From positions 620,001-684,000 of the forward strand of contig OZ244154.1 of NCBI GenBank assembly GCA_965216335.1: a stretch of 64,000 nt of DNA. Direction: 5' to 3'. Below the pieces are notes generated by a model. The model did no database searches. It was not told the DNA's origin and saw nothing but the letters and a program-made list of their open reading frames with translations. This document shows, one piece after another, positions 27,175 through 35,243 of this stretch. Origin of the DNA: JAHEJE01 sp965216335. GTDB lineage: Bacteria > Pseudomonadota > Alphaproteobacteria > Rhizobiales > Aestuariivirgaceae. The translations under genes and the position numbers were made by a program. Positions within the stretch are counted from its first letter, which is position 1. Every line of letters begins with the position of its first letter.

Positions 27175-27639
27175 ATGAGCGATGACAGCATGCTTGACCT
27201 GAAGGCGCTTGGCGGTGCCGGCACAATTCCCGAGGCACCGGACCCCGGCGTGCTCGAGCGGGTCACCAATCCGCAGGCCGGCAGCGACTACCTGGTGCGC
27301 TTCACGATTCCCGAGTTCACCTCGATCTGCCCGGTGACCGGACAGCCGGACTTTGCCCATCTGGTGCTCGATTATGTGCCCGGCGATTGGATCGTGGAAT
27401 CAAAATCGCTGAAACTCTACCTGTTCGGCTTTCGCAACCATGGTGCGTTTCACGAGGACTGCACGGTGCGCATCGGCAAGGACGTCGATAAACTGCTGGC
27501 CACCAAATGGCTGCGCATCGGCGGGTACTGGTATCCGCGCGGCGGCATACCGATCGATGTTTTCTGGCAGAACGGTCCGCCGCCGGCCGGGCTCTGGCTG
27601 CCCGAGCAAGGCGTGCCGACCTATCGCGGCCGCGGCTGA
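27175..27639 (+). CDS. queF: NADPH-dependent preQ0 reductase
   Basis: 154 residues, the short single-domain (YkvM-type) form. C52 in FTSICPVTGQPDF is the nucleophile that forms the thioimide with 7-cyano-7-deazaguanine, D59 is the nearby acid, and VESKSLKLYLFGFRNHGAFHE is the QueF signature that binds NADPH. It makes preQ1 for queuosine in tRNA. The frame opens 33 bases earlier, but the ATG at 27175 fits the family. No other queuosine gene is in the window. Confidence 0.95.
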   Translation: MSDDSMLDLKALGGAGTIPEAPDPGVLERVTNPQAGSDYLVRFTIPEFTSICPVTGQPDFAHLVLDYVPGDWIVESKSLKLYLFGFRNHGAFHEDCTVRIGKDVDKLLATKWLRIGGYWYPRGGIPIDVFWQNGPPPAGLWLPEQGVPTYRGRG

Positions 27640-27774
27640 TACGGCCAGCGGCATCGGCAATCCCAATGGCAATGTTTGTGCTAATTGCCATAAGCAGTTG
27701 AAAAATTATACATTATCCTGCGAACGATAAATGCAGCGCGGGCACTCCCGGGTACGACTGCCGGGGGAGCGTGA

Positions 27775-28491
27775 ATGAACGAAATTGCTGGTTTTGACGT
27801 TTACAATGCCATCGGCATTGCCGGAGTGGCCTTGTACCTGGGGTCCTATGCGGCGTTGCAAATGGGGCTGCTGCGCGGCCAGGGCTATGCCTATGCGTCG
27901 ATCAATCTGACAGCGGCAACCTGCGTCCTCATCAGCCTGGTACAGAACTTCAACCTGTCATCGGCTCTGATCCAGGTGTCGTGGATTGTCATATCCGTGG
28001 TTGGCATGACGCGGTTGTTCATTCTGTATCACAGGCTGAAGTTCTCACCCGAGGAGGCTGCGTTTCTTGAAGCCGTTCTGCCGGACATGCCCAAGGAGCA
28101 CGCCAGAAAACTGCTCAATCTGGGGTTCTGGATCACCGGCGAGCAAGGCACGGTGCTGACAACGGAACACGAGCCGGTGTCGCATCTCTACTACCTTGCC
28201 GAGGGCGAGGCCTCGGTGCTTTCGGGCGAGCGCATGGTCGCCTTGATCAACGGCAAATCGTTTATCGGCGAGATCACCTGTTTGACCGGCGAACCGGCGA
28301 GCGGCACGGTCACCCTGACAAAACCCTCATTGTTCTTCGCCGTCGAGGCCGATCTGCTGCGCGACTTCCTGCAAAACAGGCCGGACATGCGCGACATGCT
28401 GGAAATGGCCTTTGCCAAACAACTGCGCCACAAGCTGGTGGCTCTGAACAAGGCGGTTGCCGGACAAGCGATCCTTGCCAGCCCGGATTGA
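27775..28491 (+). CDS. Membrane protein with C-terminal cyclic-nucleotide-binding domain
   Basis: 238 residues. Three hydrophobic segments (about 13-32, 40-57 and 62-84), similar to CBU_0592/YgjV-like membrane domains, lead into a cNMP-binding beta-roll (about 125-215) with LYYLAEGEASVLSGERMVALINGKSFIGEITCLTGEPASGTVTL. The phosphate-binding cassette FIGEITCLTGEPASGTV keeps the Gly-Glu and Ala/Ser positions but lacks the Arg that usually contacts the cyclic phosphate, so binding is uncertain. Known relatives of this arrangement are uncharacterised. Confidence 0.75.
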   Translation: MNEIAGFDVYNAIGIAGVALYLGSYAALQMGLLRGQGYAYASINLTAATCVLISLVQNFNLSSALIQVSWIVISVVGMTRLFILYHRLKFSPEEAAFLEAVLPDMPKEHARKLLNLGFWITGEQGTVLTTEHEPVSHLYYLAEGEASVLSGERMVALINGKSFIGEITCLTGEPASGTVTLTKPSLFFAVEADLLRDFLQNRPDMRDMLEMAFAKQLRHKLVALNKAVAGQAILASPD

Positions 28492-28494
28492 CCG

Positions 28495-28617
28495 TTAAGA
28501 TTGAGGTCCCGCAGGTATCCGCACGGCGGCCCGCACGGCCCCCAGCGACGCCAGCAAGGCTCCGGCAAAATAGATGACCAGGCCGGCTTAGACGATTCCG
28601 TTGATTGATCTGTGCAT
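28495..28617 (-). pseudogene. Possible broken small membrane protein gene
   Basis: On the minus strand an ATG at 28617 opens a frame that meets TAA at 28588-28590 after nine codons. It then continues AGLVIYFAGALLASLGAVRAAVRIPAG to a second TAA at 28495. The second part looks like one membrane span with a basic end. Either a stop codon disrupted a small gene or this is chance; there is no strong ribosome-binding site. Confidence 0.22.
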
Positions 28618-28660
28618 GGGCGTCTCTCAGTCGGTGCGACGGGGATGAAGACGCGGTGTC

Positions 28661-28690
28661 GGTATTGTCGCACTGGAGGCGGTATTGTCG
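28661..28690 (+). promoter_or_regulatory. Direct repeat GGTATTGTCG, period 20 bp, upstream of choline sulfatase
   Basis: GGTATTGTCG occurs at 28661-28670 and again at 28681-28690, so both copies face the same side of the helix. It starts 113 bases before the betC ATG. This looks like a pair of operator half sites; the binding protein is unknown and no betI regulator is nearby. Confidence 0.4.
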
Positions 28691-28773
28691 GATTTGCGGA
28701 GTGCGAGTATGGCTAAATTGGGCTCTGGGGCAAACCAAATCCGCGACCACGCGTCGACACCTTGGAGAGTATG

Positions 28774-30300
28774 ATGCCGGCACCGAATATTTTGCTTGTC
28801 ATGGCGGACCAGTTGGCACCGCAATTCACCGGGGCCTATGGACACCCTGTCGTAAAGACGCCGCACATGTCGGCGCTGGCGGCGCGCGGGGCGCGGTTCG
28901 ATGCGGCCTACTGCAATTCGCCGTTGTGTGCGCCCTCGCGGTTCAGCTTCATGTCGGGGCAGCTGATCTCGCGCATTGCCGCCTATGACAACGCCAGCGA
29001 ATTTCCCGCCGCCATTCCGACCTTTGCGCATTATTTGAAGTCGATGGGCTACCGGACGTGCCTGTCCGGCAAGATGCATTTTGTCGGGCCGGATCAGCTA
29101 CACGGCTTTGAGGAGCGCATCACCACCGACGTCTATCCGTCCGACTATGCCTGGACACCGGACTGGGAACTGGCGGATGAGCGCATCGACAAGTGGTATC
29201 ACAACATGGATTCGGTGCGCGAGGCGGGCGTTGCCGCGACGACCTTCCAGATCGACTACGACGAAGAGGTGGCGTTTGCGGCAAAGCGCAAGCTGTTCGA
29301 CTATGCGCGCGAAAAGTCCGGGCCGTTCTGCATGGTGGCCAGCTTCATTCATCCGCACGACCCATACGTGGCGCGGCGCGATTGGTGGGACCTTTACGAC
29401 CGGTCGGACATCGACATGCCGAAACACGTCCTCGGGCACAATGAACAGGACCCGTTCTCGCGGCGCCTCCTGGACGGCATCGAAGCCAGCAAGGTTGAGG
29501 TGACCGATGAACAGGTGCGCAATGCCCGTCATGGCTATTTTGCCAACACGTCGTATTTCGACAGCAAGATCGGCGAGCTGGTCCAGACACTCGAGGAGGT
29601 TGGGCTTCTTGACGATACCATCGTCATCGCCACCGCCGACCATGGCGACATGCTGGGCGAGCGCGGACTGTGGTACAAGATGAACTTCTTTGAGCATTCT
29701 GCCAGGGTGCCGCTGGTGATGGCCGGCCCGGGGATCGCCCGTTGTGAGGTGCAGAATGCCTGTTCGCTGGTGGATATCCTGCCGACGATGATCGATATTG
29801 CGGCGCAGGACGGCACTGCCAAACCGGAGATGGGTATGCCATTGGATGGCCGGTCACTACTGCGGCTGGCGCAAGGCGGCAGCGACGATGTGAGCGAGGC
29901 GATTGGCGAGTATTGCGCCGAAATGACAGCTCATCCGGTGCTGATGATTCGCCGCGGCCGGTACAAATACGTGCACTGCGACGGCGACCCGGCCCAGCTT
30001 TACGATCTTGAAGCCGACCCTGCCGAACTGACAAATCTGGCGGACGACCCCGGTCACGCGGATGTGTCGGCGGCGTTTGCGGCAGAGGTGCGCGAGCGTT
30101 GGGACAGCGAAAAGATCCGCGCCGACGTGATCCGCACGCAAAAACAACGCCGTGCCGTGCATGCGGCCATGGAGGCCGGGGCGGTGGCCCACTGGGACTA
30201 CAACCCGCCGCGCGATGCCAGCCAAGAGTACGTGCGCAACCACATGGACTGGACGGTCGCGGCGGCGAAAACCCGCTTTCCACCGCTGAGCAGCGACTAA
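28774..30300 (+). CDS. betC: Choline sulfatase
   Basis: About 508 residues of the sulfatase family. LCAPSR (C52-R55) is the C-x-P-S-R motif whose cysteine becomes formylglycine. NILLVMADQLAP supplies the first metal-binding Asp pair. The C-terminal extension AVHAAMEAGAVAHWDYNPPRDASQEYVRNHMDW is the choline-sulfatase type rather than the aryl-sulfatase type. It releases choline from choline-O-sulfate for osmoprotectant or carbon use. GGAG lies before two adjacent ATGs (28771, 28774); the second has better spacing. It is not next to betA, betB or betI. Confidence 0.92.
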   Translation: MPAPNILLVMADQLAPQFTGAYGHPVVKTPHMSALAARGARFDAAYCNSPLCAPSRFSFMSGQLISRIAAYDNASEFPAAIPTFAHYLKSMGYRTCLSGKMHFVGPDQLHGFEERITTDVYPSDYAWTPDWELADERIDKWYHNMDSVREAGVAATTFQIDYDEEVAFAAKRKLFDYAREKSGPFCMVASFIHPHDPYVARRDWWDLYDRSDIDMPKHVLGHNEQDPFSRRLLDGIEASKVEVTDEQVRNARHGYFANTSYFDSKIGELVQTLEEVGLLDDTIVIATADHGDMLGERGLWYKMNFFEHSARVPLVMAGPGIARCEVQNACSLVDILPTMIDIAAQDGTAKPEMGMPLDGRSLLRLAQGGSDDVSEAIGEYCAEMTAHPVLMIRRGRYKYVHCDGDPAQLYDLEADPAELTNLADDPGHADVSAAFAAEVRERWDSEKIRADVIRTQKQRRAVHAAMEAGAVAHWDYNPPRDASQEYVRNHMDWTVAAAKTRFPPLSSD

Positions 30301-30495
30301 CGTCGACGCTTGCAAACCAGCCAAAAGGCCAGACATCCGCTATGAACGGTTAGTGGGTATCGGCGCGATACGCCTGCGCGTCCATTTCGTGCCAATCCCG
30401 GACTTCAAAATCTTGTATTACATCTGCATTAGATTCTAACGCTGGACGGTCGCTGTATGATACCCGTTGGCAAGTGCTTGACCGAGGCGTCACGC

Positions 30496-31074
30496 CTAAG
30501 AAAACTTGCCGTTAGCGCTCAGCCACTGTTGACGCGTCAGCCGGTAGCCGGGGCAGTCTTCACGATAGGCGCGGCGCATACCTTCATAGTGCATGCCGCA
30601 TTTTTCCAGGACCCGGCGTGATGCCGTGTTCCGCGGATCGGTGACCGCCACGACCTCGGTCAAGGGAGATTCTTCGAAAGCGAACTGTAGCATTCGCCTG
30701 CAGGCCTCTGACGCAAACCCTCTGCCCCAGGCCGATTTCTTAAGCAAATAGCCAACCTCGATCTCGCAATCAGGGACCATCTCTCCTGTGACCAGGTCCC
30801 AGTTGGTGTCATCTTCCTCAACAGGCAAAGGAAGTAAAACGGTCGTTCCAATCTTGCGTTTTGGTACCTTCTCGACCAGGCACCAAATGCCAATGCATCC
30901 GCCTGCACACCGCCTGGTTTCCTTTGGCAAATTCTCCAACACCTCGTCTTTACTACAAACACTAGCGACATACCGCATCACCTCCGGATTCGTAAGCAGG
31001 TCCATCGCCAGATCCAGATCGTCCATGCTCAAAGGCCGAAAAATCAAACGCTCGCTTTCAAATGAAAGGTTCAT
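30496..31074 (-). CDS. GNAT-family N-acetyltransferase (RimJ/RimL-like)
   Basis: 192 residues of the acetyltransferase_3 type: FESERLIFRPLSMDDLDLAMDLL at the start, GYLLKKSAWGRGFASEACRRML as the acetyl-CoA-binding region (the Q/R-x-x-G-x-G/A loop is WGRGFA) and NTASRRVLEKCGMHYEGMRR near the end. The substrate is unknown; relatives acetylate ribosomal proteins, amino acids or antibiotics. Base composition is visibly less GC-rich than that of its neighbours, which suggests recent acquisition. It stands alone on the minus strand. Confidence 0.85.
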   Translation of the reverse strand: MNLSFESERLIFRPLSMDDLDLAMDLLTNPEVMRYVASVCSKDEVLENLPKETRRCAGGCIGIWCLVEKVPKRKIGTTVLLPLPVEEDDTNWDLVTGEMVPDCEIEVGYLLKKSAWGRGFASEACRRMLQFAFEESPLTEVVAVTDPRNTASRRVLEKCGMHYEGMRRAYREDCPGYRLTRQQWLSANGKFS

Positions 31075-31449
31075 CCTGCCGTCTTAGGGATCAGGCTCGA
31101 ATTTTGCAATGAACACTGCTGCTGAATCAGGCGGAACAACTCCGACCTAGCCTCACGACCACCGGTGCAACACTGTCGAAGTGTTCAAGTTTAAATCCCC
31201 AACAAAATCTGTCACATGCGGACCTACTTGTGCAGGAATGCGACGCCCGCTTTCGTTCGCCCTACTAACAGTCGGGCGAAGCTCCGCAACTCGGTGTAAC
31301 AGTTATGTGGGCGCAGTCCGCTTCGCGCTCTATCTCTCAATTGTCGAAATTCTGATATGAACTCCGCCATCAGTAACTGGCAGTTGGTGTGCCTCTCCCA
31401 ACGCGCTATCATCGAGTCGTCGTGATTTGCGGAGGCAGTGGTTAGCTCC
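31075..31449. other. Gene-free stretch before the SLC13 gene
   Basis: 375 bases with lower GC than the surroundings. Short open frames occur on both strands, but none has a domain or a good start site. GGAGG at 31431-31435 probably serves the following gene. No repeat or clear hairpin was seen. Confidence 0.5.
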
Positions 31450-33231
31450 ATGGAGGTGACTGTCCAACACCTGACGATCTTTGGGATTATCCTGGGGACG
31501 TTGGGTTTGTTCGTATGGGGCCGTATCCGCTACGACATGGTCGCGGTGCTGGCACTGCTGACCGGGGTGTTTCTCGGGGTGGTACCGGGCGATCATGCCT
31601 TTGTGGGCTTCAGTCATCCCGCCGTCATAACCGTCGCCGCGGTGCTGGTTATCAGCCGGGCGCTGCAGAATTCCGGCATTGTCGACGTGCTGGCCACCAT
31701 GCTGGCCTCCACGCGGGCAACGACGACCCGGCAGATTGCCGGCGGAAGCTGCCTGGTGGCGCTGCTGTCGTGCATCATGAACAATGTCGGCGCCCTGGCG
31801 CTGATGATGCCGGTGACCCTGCGCAACGCCGGCAAAGCGCGGCGCTCGGCCTCGCTGGTGCTCATTCCACTGTCGTTCGCCTCGCTGCTCGGCGGCCTGG
31901 TGACGCTGATCGGCACACCGACCAATCTGGTGATTTCCGGTTACCGGGAATCCTTTACCGGCGAATCGTACAACATGTTCGACTTCACCCCGGTTGGTGG
32001 TGCGGTGGCAATCGCTGGTCTGGCCTATCTGATCTTCATCGCCTGGCGCCTGCTGCCCGAACGCGTGACGCCGGCGCCCGGCTCAAGCCTGTTTCACGTC
32101 GAGAACTACATTACCGAGGCGCGCGTGCCCGAGGGCTCGATGTTTGTCGGCATGCAGATCCGCGAGCTGGAACAGCTTTGCGAAGACGAAATCGCCGTCA
32201 TGGCACTGGTGCGCAACGGCCGCCGGCGGCTGGCGCCGCACGGCATCGAACGGCTCAGAAAGGACGATGTGCTGGTGCTCGAGGGTGATCCTTCGGCGCT
32301 GGAACCGCTGACGGCCATCGGCAAGCTGGAAAACCTCGCCGACCGCTTCGGCCACGGCGAAAAGCTGCGATCCGACGACGTGCGCCTGATCGAGGCCGTG
32401 GTGCTGCCGCACTCACGGCTTGAAGGCCGCTCGATGCGTGGCGTGCGCATGCATGACCGGTTCGGCATCAACCTGCTGGCGATCGCCCGGCGCGGTGAGT
32501 CTCCCGTGACGCGCCTCGTCAACACCCATTTCGAGATCGGCGACGTTCTGTTGCTGCAGGGCGAGGCGACGGCGCTTGACGAAGCGTTGCGGCGTCTCGG
32601 GTTGCTGCAGCTTGCCGACCGCGGGTTGCGCAAGATGCCCAAGCATCATGTCGCCCTGCCGGTGGTGATTTTCGGTATCGCGATCATGGCGACAGCGTTC
32701 GGGCTGGTTCACGTGTCGATTGCCTTTACCACCGCCGTTGCGGCGCTCATCGCCACCGGCTCCGTGCCGATCCGGGAGATTTACACCTACATCGAATGGC
32801 CGGTGATCGTGCTGTTGTCAGCGCTCATCCCCGTCGGCGAAGCCCTGCAGGCAACCGGCGGCACCGACCTGATCGCCTCGAGCATTCTCAACATGACAGA
32901 GGCGCTGCCGGTGTGGTCCATCCTGGTCCTTTTGCTCGTCATCTCCATGTGGATGTCCGACCTGATCCACAACACACCCACCGCCGTGCTGATGGCACCG
33001 ATTGCCGCCACGATCGCCGCCAAGCTGGGCGTGTCGCTCGACCCTTTCCTGATGGCCGTCGCGGTTGGCTGCGCATCGCCGTACCTGACGCCGATCGGTC
33101 ACCAGTCGAACACCCTGGTGATGGGCCCCGGCGGCTATCACTTCGGTGACTACACCCGTGTCGGCCTGCCCCTTGAGGTGCTGATCGTCGTCGTCGCGGT
33201 GCCAACCATCATGATGGTCTGGCCGCTTTAG
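31450..33231 (+). CDS. SLC13/ArsB-type ion transporter with two TrkA_C domains
   Basis: About 593 residues. An N-terminal membrane half (to about 205, with the NVGALALMMP helix hairpin and GTPTNLVISGY), two cytoplasmic RCK_C domains (about 215-295 and 305-385) and a C-terminal membrane half with HNTPTAVLMAPIA and GHQSNTLVMGPGGY. The SNT/TPT motifs are those of sodium/dicarboxylate-sulfate transporters. The substrate is unknown. A GTG at 31438 is a possible earlier start, closer to GGAGG. Its TAG stop is also the first bases of element B. Confidence 0.88.
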   Translation: MEVTVQHLTIFGIILGTLGLFVWGRIRYDMVAVLALLTGVFLGVVPGDHAFVGFSHPAVITVAAVLVISRALQNSGIVDVLATMLASTRATTTRQIAGGSCLVALLSCIMNNVGALALMMPVTLRNAGKARRSASLVLIPLSFASLLGGLVTLIGTPTNLVISGYRESFTGESYNMFDFTPVGGAVAIAGLAYLIFIAWRLLPERVTPAPGSSLFHVENYITEARVPEGSMFVGMQIRELEQLCEDEIAVMALVRNGRRRLAPHGIERLRKDDVLVLEGDPSALEPLTAIGKLENLADRFGHGEKLRSDDVRLIEAVVLPHSRLEGRSMRGVRMHDRFGINLLAIARRGESPVTRLVNTHFEIGDVLLLQGEATALDEALRRLGLLQLADRGLRKMPKHHVALPVVIFGIAIMATAFGLVHVSIAFTTAVAALIATGSVPIREIYTYIEWPVIVLLSALIPVGEALQATGGTDLIASSILNMTEALPVWSILVLLLVISMWMSDLIHNTPTAVLMAPIAATIAAKLGVSLDPFLMAVAVGCASPYLTPIGHQSNTLVMGPGGYHFGDYTRVGLPLEVLIVVVAVPTIMMVWPL

Positions 33232-33494
33232 AGCCCTTTTTGACAATACCGGGCCATTTGATGGGTCAAATTCGTTCAGCCCGGCAGGCGCGATGCGCCG
33301 CGCAATGTCGTTCATCGGGCAAACGCCGTGGACGCACCGGATGGGCGAATTGGACCCACCGAAGGCCGGCTTTTCGCGCTCGCTGGACAGCGTTAGGCGG
33401 CACTTGTGGTCAACCAGACCACGGCGTGCCGCCTGCCTTGCCAGCAAACGCGAAAAGCCGGTCAAATGGCTCGGTATTGTCAAAAAAGGCTCTA
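33229..33494 (+). repeat. Three-way-junction palindromic element, copy B
   Basis: The closing stem 33229-33261 pairs with 33462-33494 over 33 bp (one G.T wobble, one mismatch). The left arm is based on GGGTCAAATTCG (33263-33274) with CGAATTGGACCC (33346-33357), and the right arm on CCGGCTTTTCGCG (33366-33378) with CGCGAAAAGCCGG (33449-33461), with inner stems AGGCGGCAC/GTGCCGCCT and GGTC/GACC around the loop AACCA. It fills the whole gap between two convergent genes and could act as a two-way terminator. Confidence 0.92.
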
Positions 33495-33503
33495 GGAAAT
33501 ACG

Positions 33504-35162
33504 CTAAATTGGCAGGTCGATTTCGCCCAGGCGCTCGGTCAGCTTGCGGTTCTCACGGTAGTCGACATCGACCGCGATCAGCGCCGGGCCGTCATGGGCA
33601 AGCGCCTCGGCAAGAGCGTCCGGAAAGGCCGCGCACGACCGGACGTGCCGCCCCCACATGCCGAAGGCCGCAGCGAGTTTTTCGATGTCCGGATTGTCAA
33701 ACGCGAGGTCGGAGTGACGCCCGCCGAACTGGTTCTGCTGTTTCCACTTGATCAGGCCGTACTCGCCGTCGAGCCAGACGATGCAGACGAAGGGGATGTT
33801 CCTGCGCACCGCGGTTTCGAGGTCCTGGACATTCATCAGGAAGCCGGCATCGCCGCACACGGCCACGACCTTGCTGTCCGGATTGGCGTACTTGGCGCCG
33901 ATGGCGCCGGGCAAGGCGAAACCCATGGAGCAAAAGCCGTTGGAAATCAGGCAGGTGTTGGGCTCGATGCACTGGTAGTAGCGGCTGATCCACATCTTGT
34001 GGGCACCGACGTCCGACAGCACGATGTCGTGATCGCCGAGCGCCTTGCGGATATCGCTGATGATGCGCTGCGGCTTCATCGGATAGGCGGTGTCGGCATT
34101 TTCGGCATTCAGATCGGCGCGGATGGTTTCGCGCAAACCGGCCCAGCGCGCGATGTCGAACAGCGGCAACGAGCCCTCGAAGCGGGCGTTCAGTTCCTCG
34201 TTGAGATGCCACAGGGCATCGGCGACATCGGCCTGAAGGTCGACGGTGACCGGGTAGGCTTCGTCGATCTCGGCCGGTTCGAAGTCGATGTGGACGATCT
34301 TCTTGTCACGCTTGGCGTTCCAGAACGACGGCGCGTACTCCACCAGGTCGTAACCGACCGAGATCACCAGGTCGGCCTCGGCGAAGGCTTTCAGGACATG
34401 GTCCTTGCCCTGCAGGCCGATGGTGAACAGGCTGTTGGGCGAGGTGTGCGCGACCGCGCCCTTGCCCATGAAGGTGTTGACCACCGGAATGCCGGTCTTG
34501 CGGGCCAGCCGGCGCAACTGGTTGGAGGCGCGTTTGCGCACCGCACCGTTGCCGGCCAGGATGAGCGGCGATTTCGCCGCAGCGATCAGATCGACGGCGG
34601 CATTGACCGCCTTCCAGTCGGCCGACGGGCGGCGGGTGACCAGGGCCGGCATGGGGGCCAGGTCGACATCGTGTTCCGCGATGTTTTCCGGCAACTCGAT
34701 GATGGTGGCGCCGGGCTTTTCCATCTGCGCCACCTTGAAGGCCTTGCGCACGACTTCCGGGATGGTCTCCGGCTCCTGGATCGAATGGGCCCACTTGGAG
34801 ATCGGTTCGAACATGGCGATGGCATCCATGTTCTGATGGCTTTCCTTGTGCAGGCGGCGGGTGGTGCCCTGCCCGATGATGGCGACCAGCGGCGCCCGGT
34901 CCATGTTGGCATCAGCCACGCCGGTGACGAGGTTGGTGGCGCCGGGACCGAGCGTTGACAGGCAAACCCCCGGCTTTCCGGTCAGCCGGCCATAGGCATC
35001 GGCCATGAAAGCGGCCGCCTGCTCGTGCCGGCACAGGACGAACTCGATGGATGAATCGATGAGCGAAATCATCAGGTCGGCGTTCTCCTCGCCCGGCAAC
35101 CCGAAAATACGCTCCACCCCTTCCGCCTCCAGGCAGCGCACGAACAGATCAGATGCTTTCAC
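33504..35162 (-). CDS. Acetolactate synthase-like thiamine-diphosphate enzyme
   Basis: 552 residues with the three domains of acetolactate synthase. The thiamine-activating E25 lies in FGLPGEEN, FAD/central-domain residues run about 190-340, and CGDAGFLMNVQDLETAVRRN is the diphosphate/Mg site. The sequence resembles the catabolic AlsS/BudB type, which does not need FAD or a regulatory subunit; no ilvH/ilvN follows it. It may make acetolactate for acetoin or supplement valine synthesis. The start is next to DNA opposite mgtE. Confidence 0.85.
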   Translation of the reverse strand: MKASDLFVRCLEAEGVERIFGLPGEENADLMISLIDSSIEFVLCRHEQAAAFMADAYGRLTGKPGVCLSTLGPGATNLVTGVADANMDRAPLVAIIGQGTTRRLHKESHQNMDAIAMFEPISKWAHSIQEPETIPEVVRKAFKVAQMEKPGATIIELPENIAEHDVDLAPMPALVTRRPSADWKAVNAAVDLIAAAKSPLILAGNGAVRKRASNQLRRLARKTGIPVVNTFMGKGAVAHTSPNSLFTIGLQGKDHVLKAFAEADLVISVGYDLVEYAPSFWNAKRDKKIVHIDFEPAEIDEAYPVTVDLQADVADALWHLNEELNARFEGSLPLFDIARWAGLRETIRADLNAENADTAYPMKPQRIISDIRKALGDHDIVLSDVGAHKMWISRYYQCIEPNTCLISNGFCSMGFALPGAIGAKYANPDSKVVAVCGDAGFLMNVQDLETAVRRNIPFVCIVWLDGEYGLIKWKQQNQFGGRHSDLAFDNPDIEKLAAAFGMWGRHVRSCAAFPDALAEALAHDGPALIAVDVDYRENRKLTERLGEIDLPI

Positions 35163-35243
35163 GTGTTAGGTCCTCCCAAGACTTTCCCGGTCAACGAAAG
35201 CAGTTTGCGCCATCGAACTCAAGCTGCCGGCGATCACGTATCA

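Noticed and set aside
32818..33483. 221-codon minus-strand frame over the SLC13 gene end and element B
   Set aside because: It joins the palindrome with the antisense of a transporter gene; neither part shows a domain.
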